A DNA stretch of 29,887 nucleotides, taken from assembly GCA_003154335.1 (NCBI GenBank), contig PMDE01000021.1, positions 4,264-34,150 on the forward strand, written 5' to 3'. Source of the stretch: Methanoregula sp. (lineage in GTDB: Archaea > Halobacteriota > Methanomicrobia > Methanomicrobiales > Methanospirillaceae). The position numbers were made by a program, and so were the translations under genes. Below are positions 8,668-16,847 of the stretch, piece by piece. A model generated the notes under the pieces. The model did not search any database and had not been told where the DNA came from. It worked only from the letters and a program-made list of their open reading frames with translations. Positions within the stretch are counted from its first letter, which is position 1, and each line of letters begins with the position of its first letter.

Positions 8668-9240
8668 ATGGATACGGTGCTGAACATAATTGCCGTTGAA
8701 TGGATCGTCTTTATGGCGTTCATTTTTTCACTCGGTTTTGTTTACGGCGGAAAGGCTGAGAAGATTTCAAAGTGTTATCTCCTGCAATCTGTTTTGTTTT
8801 TTATCCTTGCAATCATCGTAATAATTGCTATCCGGCGATTTGAGCCCGGTATCCTGGTCCTTCGACTCATTCCCGATACTGCGCTGAGTGGATTGACGGG
8901 AATTATTTTAACCACTGCAGGACTTGCGTTTGCCACATGGGCACGAATCCATCTCGGGAAATTCTGGAGCAGCATGGTGATGGTTAAAGCCGGCCACCAT
9001 CTCATCAGGACCGGCCCGTACCGGATTGTTCGGAATCCGATGTATACCGGCATGCTTGCAGCATTTGCAGGAGCTGCGATTGCAATCGGTGAACTGATGG
9101 CATTTGTCGCAGTTGGTATCGCAGGTATCGGAATCTGGCTGAAGATAAAGGCAGAAGAGGAGATCCTGCAGGAGAAGTTCGGTGAGGACTATCTTCAATT
9201 CAAACGAGAAGTAAAAACCCTGATTCCCTATATCCTCTGA
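8668..9240 (+). CDS. Isoprenylcysteine carboxyl methyltransferase-like membrane protein
   Basis: The product is a 190-residue multi-pass membrane protein of the ICMT/PEMT-like superfamily. Several hydrophobic segments come first, then the family signature GPYRIVRNPMYTGML (about 133-147). The C-terminal pattern EEEILQEKFGEDYLQF followed by a Pro near the end is typical. Members use S-adenosylmethionine to methylate lipophilic thiols or lipids; the substrate here is unknown. I chose the ATG at 8668 because GAGG lies at 8657-8660. An upstream GTG at 8599 would add 23 residues unlike the family. The gene lies between the two halves of the duplicated PolB2 operon and looks unrelated to DNA repair, so it may be a passenger. 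Confidence 0.75.
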   Translation: MDTVLNIIAVEWIVFMAFIFSLGFVYGGKAEKISKCYLLQSVLFFILAIIVIIAIRRFEPGILVLRLIPDTALSGLTGIILTTAGLAFATWARIHLGKFWSSMVMVKAGHHLIRTGPYRIVRNPMYTGMLAAFAGAAIAIGELMAFVAVGIAGIGIWLKIKAEEEILQEKFGEDYLQFKREVKTLIPYIL

Positions 9241-9304
9241 CAGAGAGAAAATTGGTTCTTCAACCGTTTCCCTGTAGTGTGGATTTGAGATTACCCGGCC
9301 AGGG

Positions 9305-9372
9305 AAACACTTTCGCACCATTCATGGGCAGCACGTTATTTCCTTCCTTGCAGCAGTGATCCGGTGCTATGC
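9305..9372 (+). promoter_or_regulatory. PolB2 cassette leader element, copy 2
   Basis: This is the second copy of the leader at 7647-7713. Sixteen bases at its 5' end and 18 at its 3' end are identical to copy 1, with a diverged middle of nearly the same length. It includes the ATG that begins the RecA-like gene in copy 1, but here that gene is missing. It lies 52 bases upstream of the polymerase start. Confidence 0.55.
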
Positions 9373-9437
9373 AAACCGGGATTATCAGGTGCCAGAACCG
9401 GCTCGAAGCTCAGGTGAAAGAGCATGTGGATCCTTGA
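9369..9437 (+). pseudogene. 22-codon fusion remnant: recA-like start joined to small-gene tail
   Basis: The frame opens at the ATG that matches the RecA-like start and closes at the TGA that matches the small-gene stop. It encodes MQTGIIRCQNRLEAQVKEHV plus DP. Bases 9387-9423 align without gaps to 8441-8477, best at GCCAG.AC and TCGAA. The whole of both genes is missing, apart from the ends. The minigene still overlaps the polymerase ATG by 14 bases, so it could work as a translated leader that couples ribosomes to polB2. Confidence 0.5.
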
Positions 9438-11427
9438 TTCTGCATACCGGAATGGCGGCGTCGATCTCTGGACCAAGGACAGGACCGTAACAAGGATCCA
9501 CCACGATTATGTACCCCCGTTTTACATCCACTTCCATGACCCTCACTCGCATCACGAAATGATCGATGTGCTTGAGGAACGATATAGGTCCGAAGAATGC
9601 ACAATAAAAACGATCTTTGGAGAATTTCCGGGGTACTCTGTCTATGCAGGCCGGGATGTGGCCGAGGCCATCGAGAAGCAGGCGAACTTCGACGCAGACC
9701 TTTACAATGTCGATGTCCGGAGAGACCAGCGCTTCATGGCCGAACAGGGAATCGCTCCCTGCAGTACCGAGAATGATTCACGTTTCTCTCCGGAATTCAC
9801 CCACGAGCTGAATATTGCTGAGGTAAAGGTCCTTGATGACCCGGCCCTGTCTGCATTCTGTTCAGATATTGAAATCATTCATGACGAAACCACCCTTCTG
9901 ACAGGACAGACGAAAGACGTACTGGCAGATCTCTTTTTCATCATCGCATCGATAGATCCCGATCTTATTCTCATGCCGGATGCGGACCGGTGGATGCCGA
10001 AGATCCGGAAACAGGCACTAAAATACGATCTGGATATGCCATTCTCCCGGAATGGAAAATATCGCCAGATGGACTCCCGATCATACTGGAGTTACGGAAG
10101 GATGGAGCACAAGGAGTCAGCGCTCATCCCCGACGGACGAATCCTGATCGATACCGAACAGTCGTTTGTTTACCAGGAAGGCGGGCTTGAGGGAGTACTG
10201 ATGGCGGCACGGATCTCCGGGTTGTCACCAAACCTCTCTTCGCGGTTTACCCCGGGGACACTCATCAGCAGTTATGAGGTCTATGAAGCGGTGAAAAGGG
10301 GAATTGCGGTCCCTTTCCGGAAGAGCGACCCGGAACTGGTCCGGCATGTCGCAACCTTGCAGGCAGCCGACCGCGGAGGAATGATGTTCCAGCCCTCTCC
10401 GGGAATCTACGAAAACGTCGATGAGCTGGATTTTACCTCCATGTACCCGTCAATAATCGTGCAGTCCAACCTGTCTCCGGAAACGATCGAACACACCGGA
10501 CGCCGGGGTTTCCTTCCTGTGGCACTTGAACCGCTCCTGGATCTTCGGATTACTACCAAGAGGCTCAAGAAGATCGATCCGAAGTTTGCCGGCATCGATT
10601 CGATCCTGAAGTGGATGCTGGTTACCTGCTTTGGTTACACGGGATATAAGAATGCAAAATTTGGCAGGATCGAAGTGCATGAAGGTATCACCGGCAGGTC
10701 CCGCGATATCCTCCTGAAGACCAAAGATATCGCCGAGGAGATGAATTTTTGTGTGCTTCATGGCATCGTTGACTGTCTCTGGGTCCAGGGAGCACCAATA
10801 GCTGCTCTCAAAGAACGGGTCGAGCATGAAACACGCCTGCTCTCGGAAATTGAACATTTCGACTGGATTGTGTTCGAGCCCATGAACGACGGGACCGGCG
10901 CATATAACCGGTACTTCGGCAGGCTGTCAGATGGATCGATCAAAGTCCGGGGTATCGCTGCACGGAGACACGACACACCGGAGTACGTCCGCGACATGCA
11001 GGGACGGATGCTCAAGGTAATAGCCGGGGCAAAAAGCATTGCTGAACTGGAACAAATCCAGGAAGAGGTGAAGAATATTTTCCGGGATTCAGTAAAGGCA
11101 CTTCCGGCAGCCCCCTCAAAGTCAATGGCAATCAGCCGCCGGATCAGCCGGCTGACCTATGCTCATCGATGCCTCGAAGGAGCTGCGGTTCAGGCATACC
11201 AGAAGCAGGGAGTCGAAGTTGCCCCGGGAATGAAGATCCGGTACGTTGTCACGGACGCCAGGAGATATCAGGTCAGGCCGGAATGGGTTGCGGATTCGTT
11301 TGATATTCCGTTTTACACCGCTTTGCTGGAAAAGGCATGGACTGAGATCTCATTTGCATTTGGGAAGGAGGCTGGACCGGAGAAAAATCCCGGGAATTTC
11401 TCTCACCCCATGGCAATGAGCGTTTAA
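9424..11427 (+). CDS. polB2: PolB2-type family B DNA polymerase with altered catalytic motifs
   Basis: The 667-residue product is a family B polymerase homologue, shorter than replicative PolB. Motif A is intact (DFTSMYPS, D336 to S343). In motif B the Lys is kept (K396) but the usual Asn-Ser are Val-Thr, followed by a normal GYTGYKNAKFG (404-414). Motif C, normally YGDTDS, reads HGIVDC (446-451): the first Asp is Ile and only D450 remains. The exonuclease region is reduced. A DPDLI strand is present near 180, but the Exo I DIE and Exo II N..FD patterns are not in recognisable positions; an SDIE at 147-150 is probably misplaced. The thumb-like RPEWVADSFDIPFY segment is normal. PolB2 proteins were first thought inactive, but Sulfolobus Dpo2 has been linked to damage-induced translesion synthesis. 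The ATG is set by GGTGA at 9412-9416. The RecA-like and small partners lie upstream. Confidence 0.88.
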   Translation: MWILDSAYRNGGVDLWTKDRTVTRIHHDYVPPFYIHFHDPHSHHEMIDVLEERYRSEECTIKTIFGEFPGYSVYAGRDVAEAIEKQANFDADLYNVDVRRDQRFMAEQGIAPCSTENDSRFSPEFTHELNIAEVKVLDDPALSAFCSDIEIIHDETTLLTGQTKDVLADLFFIIASIDPDLILMPDADRWMPKIRKQALKYDLDMPFSRNGKYRQMDSRSYWSYGRMEHKESALIPDGRILIDTEQSFVYQEGGLEGVLMAARISGLSPNLSSRFTPGTLISSYEVYEAVKRGIAVPFRKSDPELVRHVATLQAADRGGMMFQPSPGIYENVDELDFTSMYPSIIVQSNLSPETIEHTGRRGFLPVALEPLLDLRITTKRLKKIDPKFAGIDSILKWMLVTCFGYTGYKNAKFGRIEVHEGITGRSRDILLKTKDIAEEMNFCVLHGIVDCLWVQGAPIAALKERVEHETRLLSEIEHFDWIVFEPMNDGTGAYNRYFGRLSDGSIKVRGIAARRHDTPEYVRDMQGRMLKVIAGAKSIAELEQIQEEVKNIFRDSVKALPAAPSKSMAISRRISRLTYAHRCLEGAAVQAYQKQGVEVAPGMKIRYVVTDARRYQVRPEWVADSFDIPFYTALLEKAWTEISFAFGKEAGPEKNPGNFSHPMAMSV

Positions 11428-11778
11428 CGGGAATATCTCCCGTCGGAGACACCTGGATTTATTAGAGAGACCTGGACATGAGGTCAGATAAGCCCATTTC
11501 AGGCTCCGTTTCCTCTCCTGATTTCCTGGTCACTATTGAAAAACCCTGTAAAACCGTTTTTTTCAGTTCGTGTGGAGAATAAGCCATTTAATCGCTTTGA
11601 TTGTAAAAATACGGCAGAAATGCACCTCACCTAATGGCCACCAATGGTCCTTGAACCGGGGGAAAATCGGCCACCTGTTACAGTCTGTCCAGACCAGAGA
11701 AACCCGGCCGGAACGCGAATATGCAGGTCATTTTTTTCAAATGAGGGAAAAAAACAGGTATGCGGCCAGTCTCTCCCG
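11428..11778. other. Convergent intergenic stretch after polB2
   Basis: No gene is visible. A 6-bp perfect hairpin (ACGGGA 11427-11432, TCCCGT 11438-11443) begins at the polymerase stop codon, and a run of seven T lies near 11557. Together they are plausible transcription end signals for polB2, since archaeal termination favours T-runs. Nothing else stands out in the rest. Confidence 0.4.
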
Positions 11779-14670
11779 TCAGTTCAGCTCCCTGGTCTCT
11801 TCCGTCTCTTGTCTCCTGAAGGGTTGTTTTTGCTTTACCGAAATTGTGTATACAGTGCCCCCATCCTGTACCATATCAGCAGTCCCCATCAGCTGTTTAC
11901 TTAAGCTTTTGACCAGACGCAACCCAAGCGTGTGGGAATTTTTCCAGTCATAGTCAGCAGGCATACCGATCCCGTTATCACGGAAGATAAATTCCAACTG
12001 GCCGGATTCCATCTTTGCGCCTTCGATGGAAATCTTTCCTTTCCTCCCTTCCGGAAAAGCATGTTTGAGCGCATTGCTGACCAGTTCATTGATGATAAGC
12101 CCAAGGGGAATGGCAGTGTCAATATCAGCGGGGATATCGTCGATATCAACCGAAATTTCAACCTGGGACTGCGGAATGTTGTAGAACCGGAAGAGCTGGT
12201 TGATCAGGTAACGGAGGTACTCGGCAAGGTTAATGGTTCCGATCTCTGGCGACTGGTATATCCGCTCGTGGACAAGTGCCATCGCCCTTACCCGGCTCTG
12301 GCTGTCCCTCAGTGTTTCCAGAACTTTCTTGTCAGTGATATACCGGGACTGGAGGTTTAAAAGACTGGCAATGATCTGGAGGTTGTTTTTGACGCGGTGG
12401 TGGATCTCCCTCAGCAGGAGATCTTTTTCATCAAGTGAATGTCTGACGGTCTCTTCTGCATTGGTCCGGGCTTTGATCTCTTCAGCCAGCTGCTCGTTGG
12501 AACAGGTCAGTTCCCGTGTCCGTTCAGCAACCCGCTGTTCGAGGACCCTGTTCAGGGATCGCACCTCTTCTTCCATCAGCTTTCTGTCGGTGATATCAAG
12601 ATAGGATCCCAGTACACCGATGATCTCACCTTTCGCATCCTTCAGCGGAACCTTACTCGTCAACAGGTGACTCTGGTCTCCTGAGGGAGTTGTCTGCGGT
12701 TCCTCGATCAAAAATTTTATTCTCCCGCTCTCAATAACAAGACGGTCATCAGCACGGTAGAGTTCGGCCTGTTCGCGCCAACCCATCCTGTAATCATCCT
12801 TTCCGATAATATCCTCAGGTTTTTCAAAGCCGGCATCCTGGGCAAAAGGTGTGTTGCAGCCAAGATAGACGAGATTTTTGTCTTTCCAGAAGACCCTGAC
12901 CGGAATCGTATTGAGGATTCCCTCCAGGATCTGGCGGGATTTCTGGAGATCCTCTTCAGCTTTTTTGAGGTTGGAAATATCAACTACAAAACCCTCGAGT
13001 TCCTGACTACCGGTGACTGGATTTGTCAGGGGACGGAACGAGAGAAGACAATAAATTATACTCCCGTCTTTCCGGTAATACTGGTTTTCAAAAATCTGCC
13101 AGGTACCCGATTCAATTACCTTCCGGACATATGCAGCCCTCAACTCAGGATGCACATAACTCGTCTCTGCAACGCCGTGCCTGTTTACGATCTTTATGAG
13201 TTCTTCCGGGGAATCATACCCGAAAATTTTTGCATAAGCCGGGTTTACGTCAATTATGGCTCCATCCGGCAGGGAATGAAATATCCCGACTGGCGCATTT
13301 TCAAATATGCCGCGGAAATGTTCCTCACTGGCTTTCAGCGCCTCCTCAGTTTTTCTCTTATCGGTTACATCGTGAATGATGGAATAAAAGAGAGGTTTCT
13401 CGTGAACCATGATAGGACCGGAGTAGACTTCTACACTGCGTTGCTCCCCACTGGCAAGGTAATGGGTTGAGAAAAAGTGTTTCGCTCCTTCCGTTTTACG
13501 CCGGATAAGATTTTGAATGACCGTTTTTTTATCCAGCCGGTTGAGGTCGAAGATACCCATGGTAGTCAGTTGTTCACGGGAATAACCGTAATACCGGGCA
13601 GCTGCTTCGTTTGCATCGACTATCATCCCGTTATCCGGATTGGTCAGGATAGAAATCGAGTAGCTGTTATCAAACAGGGAGCTGTACCGGGCTTCACTCT
13701 CGCGGAGTGCCTCTTCAGCTTTTTTGCGTTCCCCGATAATCCGGGTCGTGGTCACAATGCCATCAATTCCCGAAACACCGAATAAGTTCTTTCCCACTGA
13801 TTCAACCCAGACATAGGTCCCATCTGCTTTTCTGATCCGGAACTCGCTTGGGAGCCCGGTATTAGTCTTTTCAAAGACCCTGGCCATCTCACGTTGAATA
13901 TTTGGGACATCTTCGGGATGGATGAACTCAAACGGACTTTTGCCTATGGTGAAGCCTGGAGGGTAGCCCAGAACCTCTCCAGAGGTCGCTGTGTCAAAAA
14001 CTATCCGGCCTTCCCGATCAAGGATCCGGATGATATCTGAAGTGTTATGCAGAAGGGCTGTTAATCGATCCCTGCTTGTATGCAACGCTTTTTCTGCTGT
14101 TCTTATATCCGTAATGTCGCTGATTGCCACCCGGATGACAGGTTCCTTTTTCTCCCGCTCGATCAGGGTGCTCACCACTCGGGCATTAAACCGGGAACCA
14201 TCACCTTTCAGAAGTTCCAGATCGCAGGTCTTCTTATCCGGACTGTGCTGGGCAGCAATGAAATGGTGGTCCCATTGTTCAAGATACTCTGGTGCGACAA
14301 ATCCCCTGAACCGGTTTTTGATAAAGCGCCGGCGATCTATCCCGAGGAGTGAGGCGCTGGTAAGGTTCGCTTCCAGAATAACCGCTTTTTTTGAAAGGGT
14401 GAGGTACCCCACCGGGGCAAATTCGTACAGGTCGAGATAATTGTCATGCGATTCTTCGAGAGCGATGCGGGCTTCCCGAAGCGCTTCATTCTGCATCTCC
14501 AGTTCGATCTGGTGAACCTGGAGCTCGTGGATAAGCTTTTCCTGAACATTGCCGCTGATTTCCGGAGAAACTGGCGGCCGCTCATCGAGTTTCTTCTCCG
14601 CATCTTTACGGAGGGCATCCGGGCCGCTCTTCTTTTTTAATTTTTTCGTCCCGGAAACCAGATCACTCAC
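11779..14670 (-). CDS. Soluble five-PAS histidine kinase (HisKA_2)
   Basis: This 963-residue kinase has no membrane segment, so it senses cytoplasmic signals. A Lys-rich start and a coiled coil (HELQVHQIELEMQNEALREA, about 48-67) lead into five PAS domains starting near residues 77, 200, 326, 450 and 581. A coiled coil near 690-740 connects to HisKA_2 (LLLREIHHRVKNNLQI, His near 755). The HATPase_c carries NELVSNALKHAF and DNGIGMP. The transmitter is of the same subtype as that of the kinase at 3531-6101 (DSQSRVRxMALVHE shared). The N-terminal 200 residues are strongly similar to those of the kinase at 18198-20855. The start is GTG at 14670, preceded closely by a G-rich stretch. No regulator gene is adjacent. 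Confidence 0.87.
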   Translation of the reverse strand: MSDLVSGTKKLKKKSGPDALRKDAEKKLDERPPVSPEISGNVQEKLIHELQVHQIELEMQNEALREARIALEESHDNYLDLYEFAPVGYLTLSKKAVILEANLTSASLLGIDRRRFIKNRFRGFVAPEYLEQWDHHFIAAQHSPDKKTCDLELLKGDGSRFNARVVSTLIEREKKEPVIRVAISDITDIRTAEKALHTSRDRLTALLHNTSDIIRILDREGRIVFDTATSGEVLGYPPGFTIGKSPFEFIHPEDVPNIQREMARVFEKTNTGLPSEFRIRKADGTYVWVESVGKNLFGVSGIDGIVTTTRIIGERKKAEEALRESEARYSSLFDNSYSISILTNPDNGMIVDANEAAARYYGYSREQLTTMGIFDLNRLDKKTVIQNLIRRKTEGAKHFFSTHYLASGEQRSVEVYSGPIMVHEKPLFYSIIHDVTDKRKTEEALKASEEHFRGIFENAPVGIFHSLPDGAIIDVNPAYAKIFGYDSPEELIKIVNRHGVAETSYVHPELRAAYVRKVIESGTWQIFENQYYRKDGSIIYCLLSFRPLTNPVTGSQELEGFVVDISNLKKAEEDLQKSRQILEGILNTIPVRVFWKDKNLVYLGCNTPFAQDAGFEKPEDIIGKDDYRMGWREQAELYRADDRLVIESGRIKFLIEEPQTTPSGDQSHLLTSKVPLKDAKGEIIGVLGSYLDITDRKLMEEEVRSLNRVLEQRVAERTRELTCSNEQLAEEIKARTNAEETVRHSLDEKDLLLREIHHRVKNNLQIIASLLNLQSRYITDKKVLETLRDSQSRVRAMALVHERIYQSPEIGTINLAEYLRYLINQLFRFYNIPQSQVEISVDIDDIPADIDTAIPLGLIINELVSNALKHAFPEGRKGKISIEGAKMESGQLEFIFRDNGIGMPADYDWKNSHTLGLRLVKSLSKQLMGTADMVQDGGTVYTISVKQKQPFRRQETEETRELN

Positions 14671-14972
14671 CCCCGTCTCTTTTTGCCGGTCTGGTTTGTC
14701 AGTGTATCGGATAGGATATGCACAATATCAGGAGGGATGAGCGGATGTGATCCGGTTCTTTCACCGATTGGTTTCCAAAAGAGATTAGCGATTAAAAGTT
14801 GGGTTGATAATCCCTTTTTACGGAAATGATTCAGTGATAGCATGATCAGTGAATCTGATTTACGGTATCCCTCTATATGTATTTTTAGATCAGAGATGAT
14901 ATTTGCTCCTCGGATAGCATATCGATGGTTTTTGTCTTTAGGGACGACTAATCATACTCCAACTCGTTATTT
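14671..14972. other. Divergent intergenic stretch upstream of the five-PAS kinase
   Basis: No gene is visible. The stretch becomes AT-rich towards the right and should hold the promoter of the minus-strand kinase. I could not single out a clear TATA box for it. A GTGATCCGG string near 14747 resembles the PolB2 leader 3' block only by chance ribosome-binding-like sequence. Confidence 0.4.
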
Positions 14973-15084
14973 CACTACCCCGACCATATAAATATTTCAT
15001 TAAATCACCCGGATTAGCATAATTACGTCTTATGTTGCAGATTTTGCAATTGAATCTGTAACTTGAGATCTGATGTATATACTC
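14973..15084 (+). promoter_or_regulatory. Duplicated upstream element R1
   Basis: This 112-base element recurs at 16635-16747. The last 55 bases (15030-15084) are identical in both copies, and the first part is about 80 percent identical. It contains an AT-rich TAAATATTTCATTAAAT block and, near the end, TGTATATAC, either of which could be a TATA box. An imperfect dyad lies in the identical part: TTGCAGATT and AATCTGTAA separated by nine bases. It ends 60 bases before a small gene with a related start in the other copy, so it is most likely a shared promoter plus operator, or a structured leader. Confidence 0.65.
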
Positions 15085-15144
15085 TCAAGCGACAGGAGAG
15101 CTAACCCTGGTAATAAAATATCAGGGAAAAGAGTTGAAACGAAA

Positions 15145-15297
15145 ATGTTTGACAATTTAAAAGAAAAGTCCAATAAAAACGTCGACGATATGCTCAGAAA
15201 AACCGGAGTGACCGACGATATAAAAATCGATGCATGCAGTATTGTTTCTGATCCGAGAATTGCGGAACTAATGACGGAACACGTTGAAGAAGACTGA
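15145..15297 (+). CDS. 50-residue acidic protein sharing its N-terminus with the MTH865-type protein
   Basis: The N-terminus (MFDNLKEKSNKNVDDM) matches that of the protein at 16848 (MTENLKEKTNKTVDN), after which they diverge. The rest is acidic, with one Cys (C31), and ends HVEED. It has no signal or membrane segment. The ATG has only a weak GAGTTGA ribosome site upstream. The gene follows element R1 and precedes a ferritin-like/VIT1 gene. Its function is unknown. Shared promoter and shared first residues suggest both small proteins are expressed together and perhaps targeted by the common N-terminus. Confidence 0.65.
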   Translation: MFDNLKEKSNKNVDDMLRKTGVTDDIKIDACSIVSDPRIAELMTEHVEED

Positions 15298-15311
15298 AAT
15301 CTCATTTCACC

Positions 15312-15485
15312 TTGTTATTTCATACCTTTCTGACTACTCTTGTATCCAATACTTTTTTCTCCCGGGTCCCAGACGGAGTTCGAAGAAAATATTTGAAAAT
15401 TCCTTTAACCCCGTATGAAATCCTTGAAATTGATTTTTTCCGGGATATCGTTGATGAGAATGATTTTTTCACGTTACGAAAATAA
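15312..15485 (+). CDS. Possible 57-residue protein or decayed gene fragment
   Basis: An open frame from a TTG reads through a plausible globular segment (KYLKIPLTPYEILEIDFFRD, then IVDENDFFTLRK) to a TAA at 15483. The composition looks coding, unlike the opposite strand. There is no ribosome binding site or ATG, and the first part is poor in charged residues. It may be the tail of a broken gene. I do not recognise it. Confidence 0.22.
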   Translation: MLFHTFLTTLVSNTFFSRVPDGVRRKYLKIPLTPYEILEIDFFRDIVDENDFFTLRK

Positions 15486-15643
15486 AGAGATTGCAGAAAA
15501 AACAAGTGAAAAAAATGTTTTGCAAAGATCAGAATCTAGTACCGCTGTATCATAATTCATCCGTATCCTTATTGGCGTTCGAGCATGCTCCATGAGGTAT
15601 AGGCATAGTTTAAGGACATTACCTGCATAGTGGACACGTGCCT

Positions 15644-16525
15644 ATGACAGAAATCATGTTTAACCCATCGCAGATTGCAACCCTGCTTTTCATGCAGCAG
15701 GGTGAGATAACCGAATATTATATCTATAAAAAGATCGCTGCTGCGCAAAAAGACACCAACACCCGCGAATTGCTGACCCGGATTGCGGAGGATGAACTCG
15801 GGCACTATAGAATATGGAAACGCTATACGCAACAGGAAGTAGTACCCAACACCTTCCGTATCTTGTTTTATTACCTGATTGCACGGGTGTTAGGCATAAC
15901 ATTTGCGATAAAACTCATGGAAGGGGTGGAGAAGAAACCCCGGTCTTATGATAAGGCCCTCCTGGATAAGATTCCCGAAATGCCGGAGATCCTGACAAAT
16001 CAGGAAACCCACGAGCGTGAACTCATTGCCCTCATCGATGAAGATCGCCTCAAATATACGGGTTCTATTGTTCTGGGACTCAACGACGCCCTAGTCGAAT
16101 TTGTCGGTATGCTCGCCGGTCTTACTTTTGCACTCCAGAACTCGCAGATCATCGCGGTAGCGGGGCTCATAACCGGGGTTGCCGCTTCACTTTCCATGGG
16201 ATCCTCCGAGTATCTCTCGCAGAAATCTGAAGGTGCAGCCACAGATCCGAAGAAAGCCGCATTATACACAGGTCTTACCTACATTGCGACCGTTGCCCTG
16301 CTTATCCTGCCTTTCCTTGTTCTTGTCAGTCCGTATTACGCTCTTTTGTTCACCCTGATGGTTGCGGTGCTGGTGATATTCCTCTTCACATTCTATTTAT
16401 CTGTTGCCGAAGATTTTCCCTTCTGGAGACGATTTGCTGAAATGCTTGCAATCAGTTTTGGGATTGCAGCAATATCGTTTGTTATTGGTTTAATCATACG
16501 CACGGTGCTGCACGTTAACCTATAA
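15644..16525 (+). CDS. Ferritin-like / VIT1 (CCC1) fusion iron transporter
   Basis: The 293-residue product combines an N-terminal ferritin-like (erythrin-VIT) domain with a VIT1/CCC1 membrane transporter. Ferritin-like iron ligands are visible as QQGEITEYY, EDELGHY (ExxH) and NQETHERE. After about residue 130 come the transporter segments: TGSIVLGLNDALVEFVG, SLSMGSSEYLSQKSE and three C-terminal helices. The family moves Fe2+ or Mn2+ across membranes, with the cytoplasmic ferritin-like part thought to gather the metal. I prefer the ATG at 15644; a GTG two codons earlier is possible. It lies between two small genes that share an upstream element, which makes metal or redox stress a reasonable, unproven theme. 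Confidence 0.85.
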   Translation: MTEIMFNPSQIATLLFMQQGEITEYYIYKKIAAAQKDTNTRELLTRIAEDELGHYRIWKRYTQQEVVPNTFRILFYYLIARVLGITFAIKLMEGVEKKPRSYDKALLDKIPEMPEILTNQETHERELIALIDEDRLKYTGSIVLGLNDALVEFVGMLAGLTFALQNSQIIAVAGLITGVAASLSMGSSEYLSQKSEGAATDPKKAALYTGLTYIATVALLILPFLVLVSPYYALLFTLMVAVLVIFLFTFYLSVAEDFPFWRRFAEMLAISFGIAAISFVIGLIIRTVLHVNL

Positions 16526-16634
16526 GAGTGGGGGGAAATTCGAAGAATACGTCATTTTTTCCCATACAGTTGAATGTGACATATCCGAACGGACTATCTT
16601 CTTCGTTACTACGGACGAGAATGATTCGTTGATG

Positions 16635-16747
16635 CACTACCAACAATTATGTAAATATTTCATTAAATTGACCGGATGAGCAAAATGGCGTATTATGTTG
16701 CAGATTTTGCAATTGAATCTGTAACTTGAGATCTGATGTATATACTC
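16635..16747 (+). promoter_or_regulatory. Duplicated upstream element R2
   Basis: This is the second copy of the element at 14973-15084, with 55 identical bases at 16693-16747. It ends 100 bases before the MTH865-type gene. The dyad TTGCAGATT/AATCTGTAA and the TATATAC string are kept. The downstream leader differs in length and sequence, so conservation stops sharply at the element's end. Confidence 0.65.
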
Positions 16748-16847
16748 ACCCGCTCCAGTGTGACTTACTCTGCTATGGAAATAAAAAATTGTTCTATCAT
16801 GATATTTTTTTAAAAAAGCATATCGGAGAAAGGAGTTGTAAAACATT

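Noticed and set aside
14740..14760. A third match to the PolB2 leader (GTGATCCGG)
   Set aside because: Only nine bases match, on the wrong strand for the adjacent kinase, and the string equals the general ribosome-site complement.
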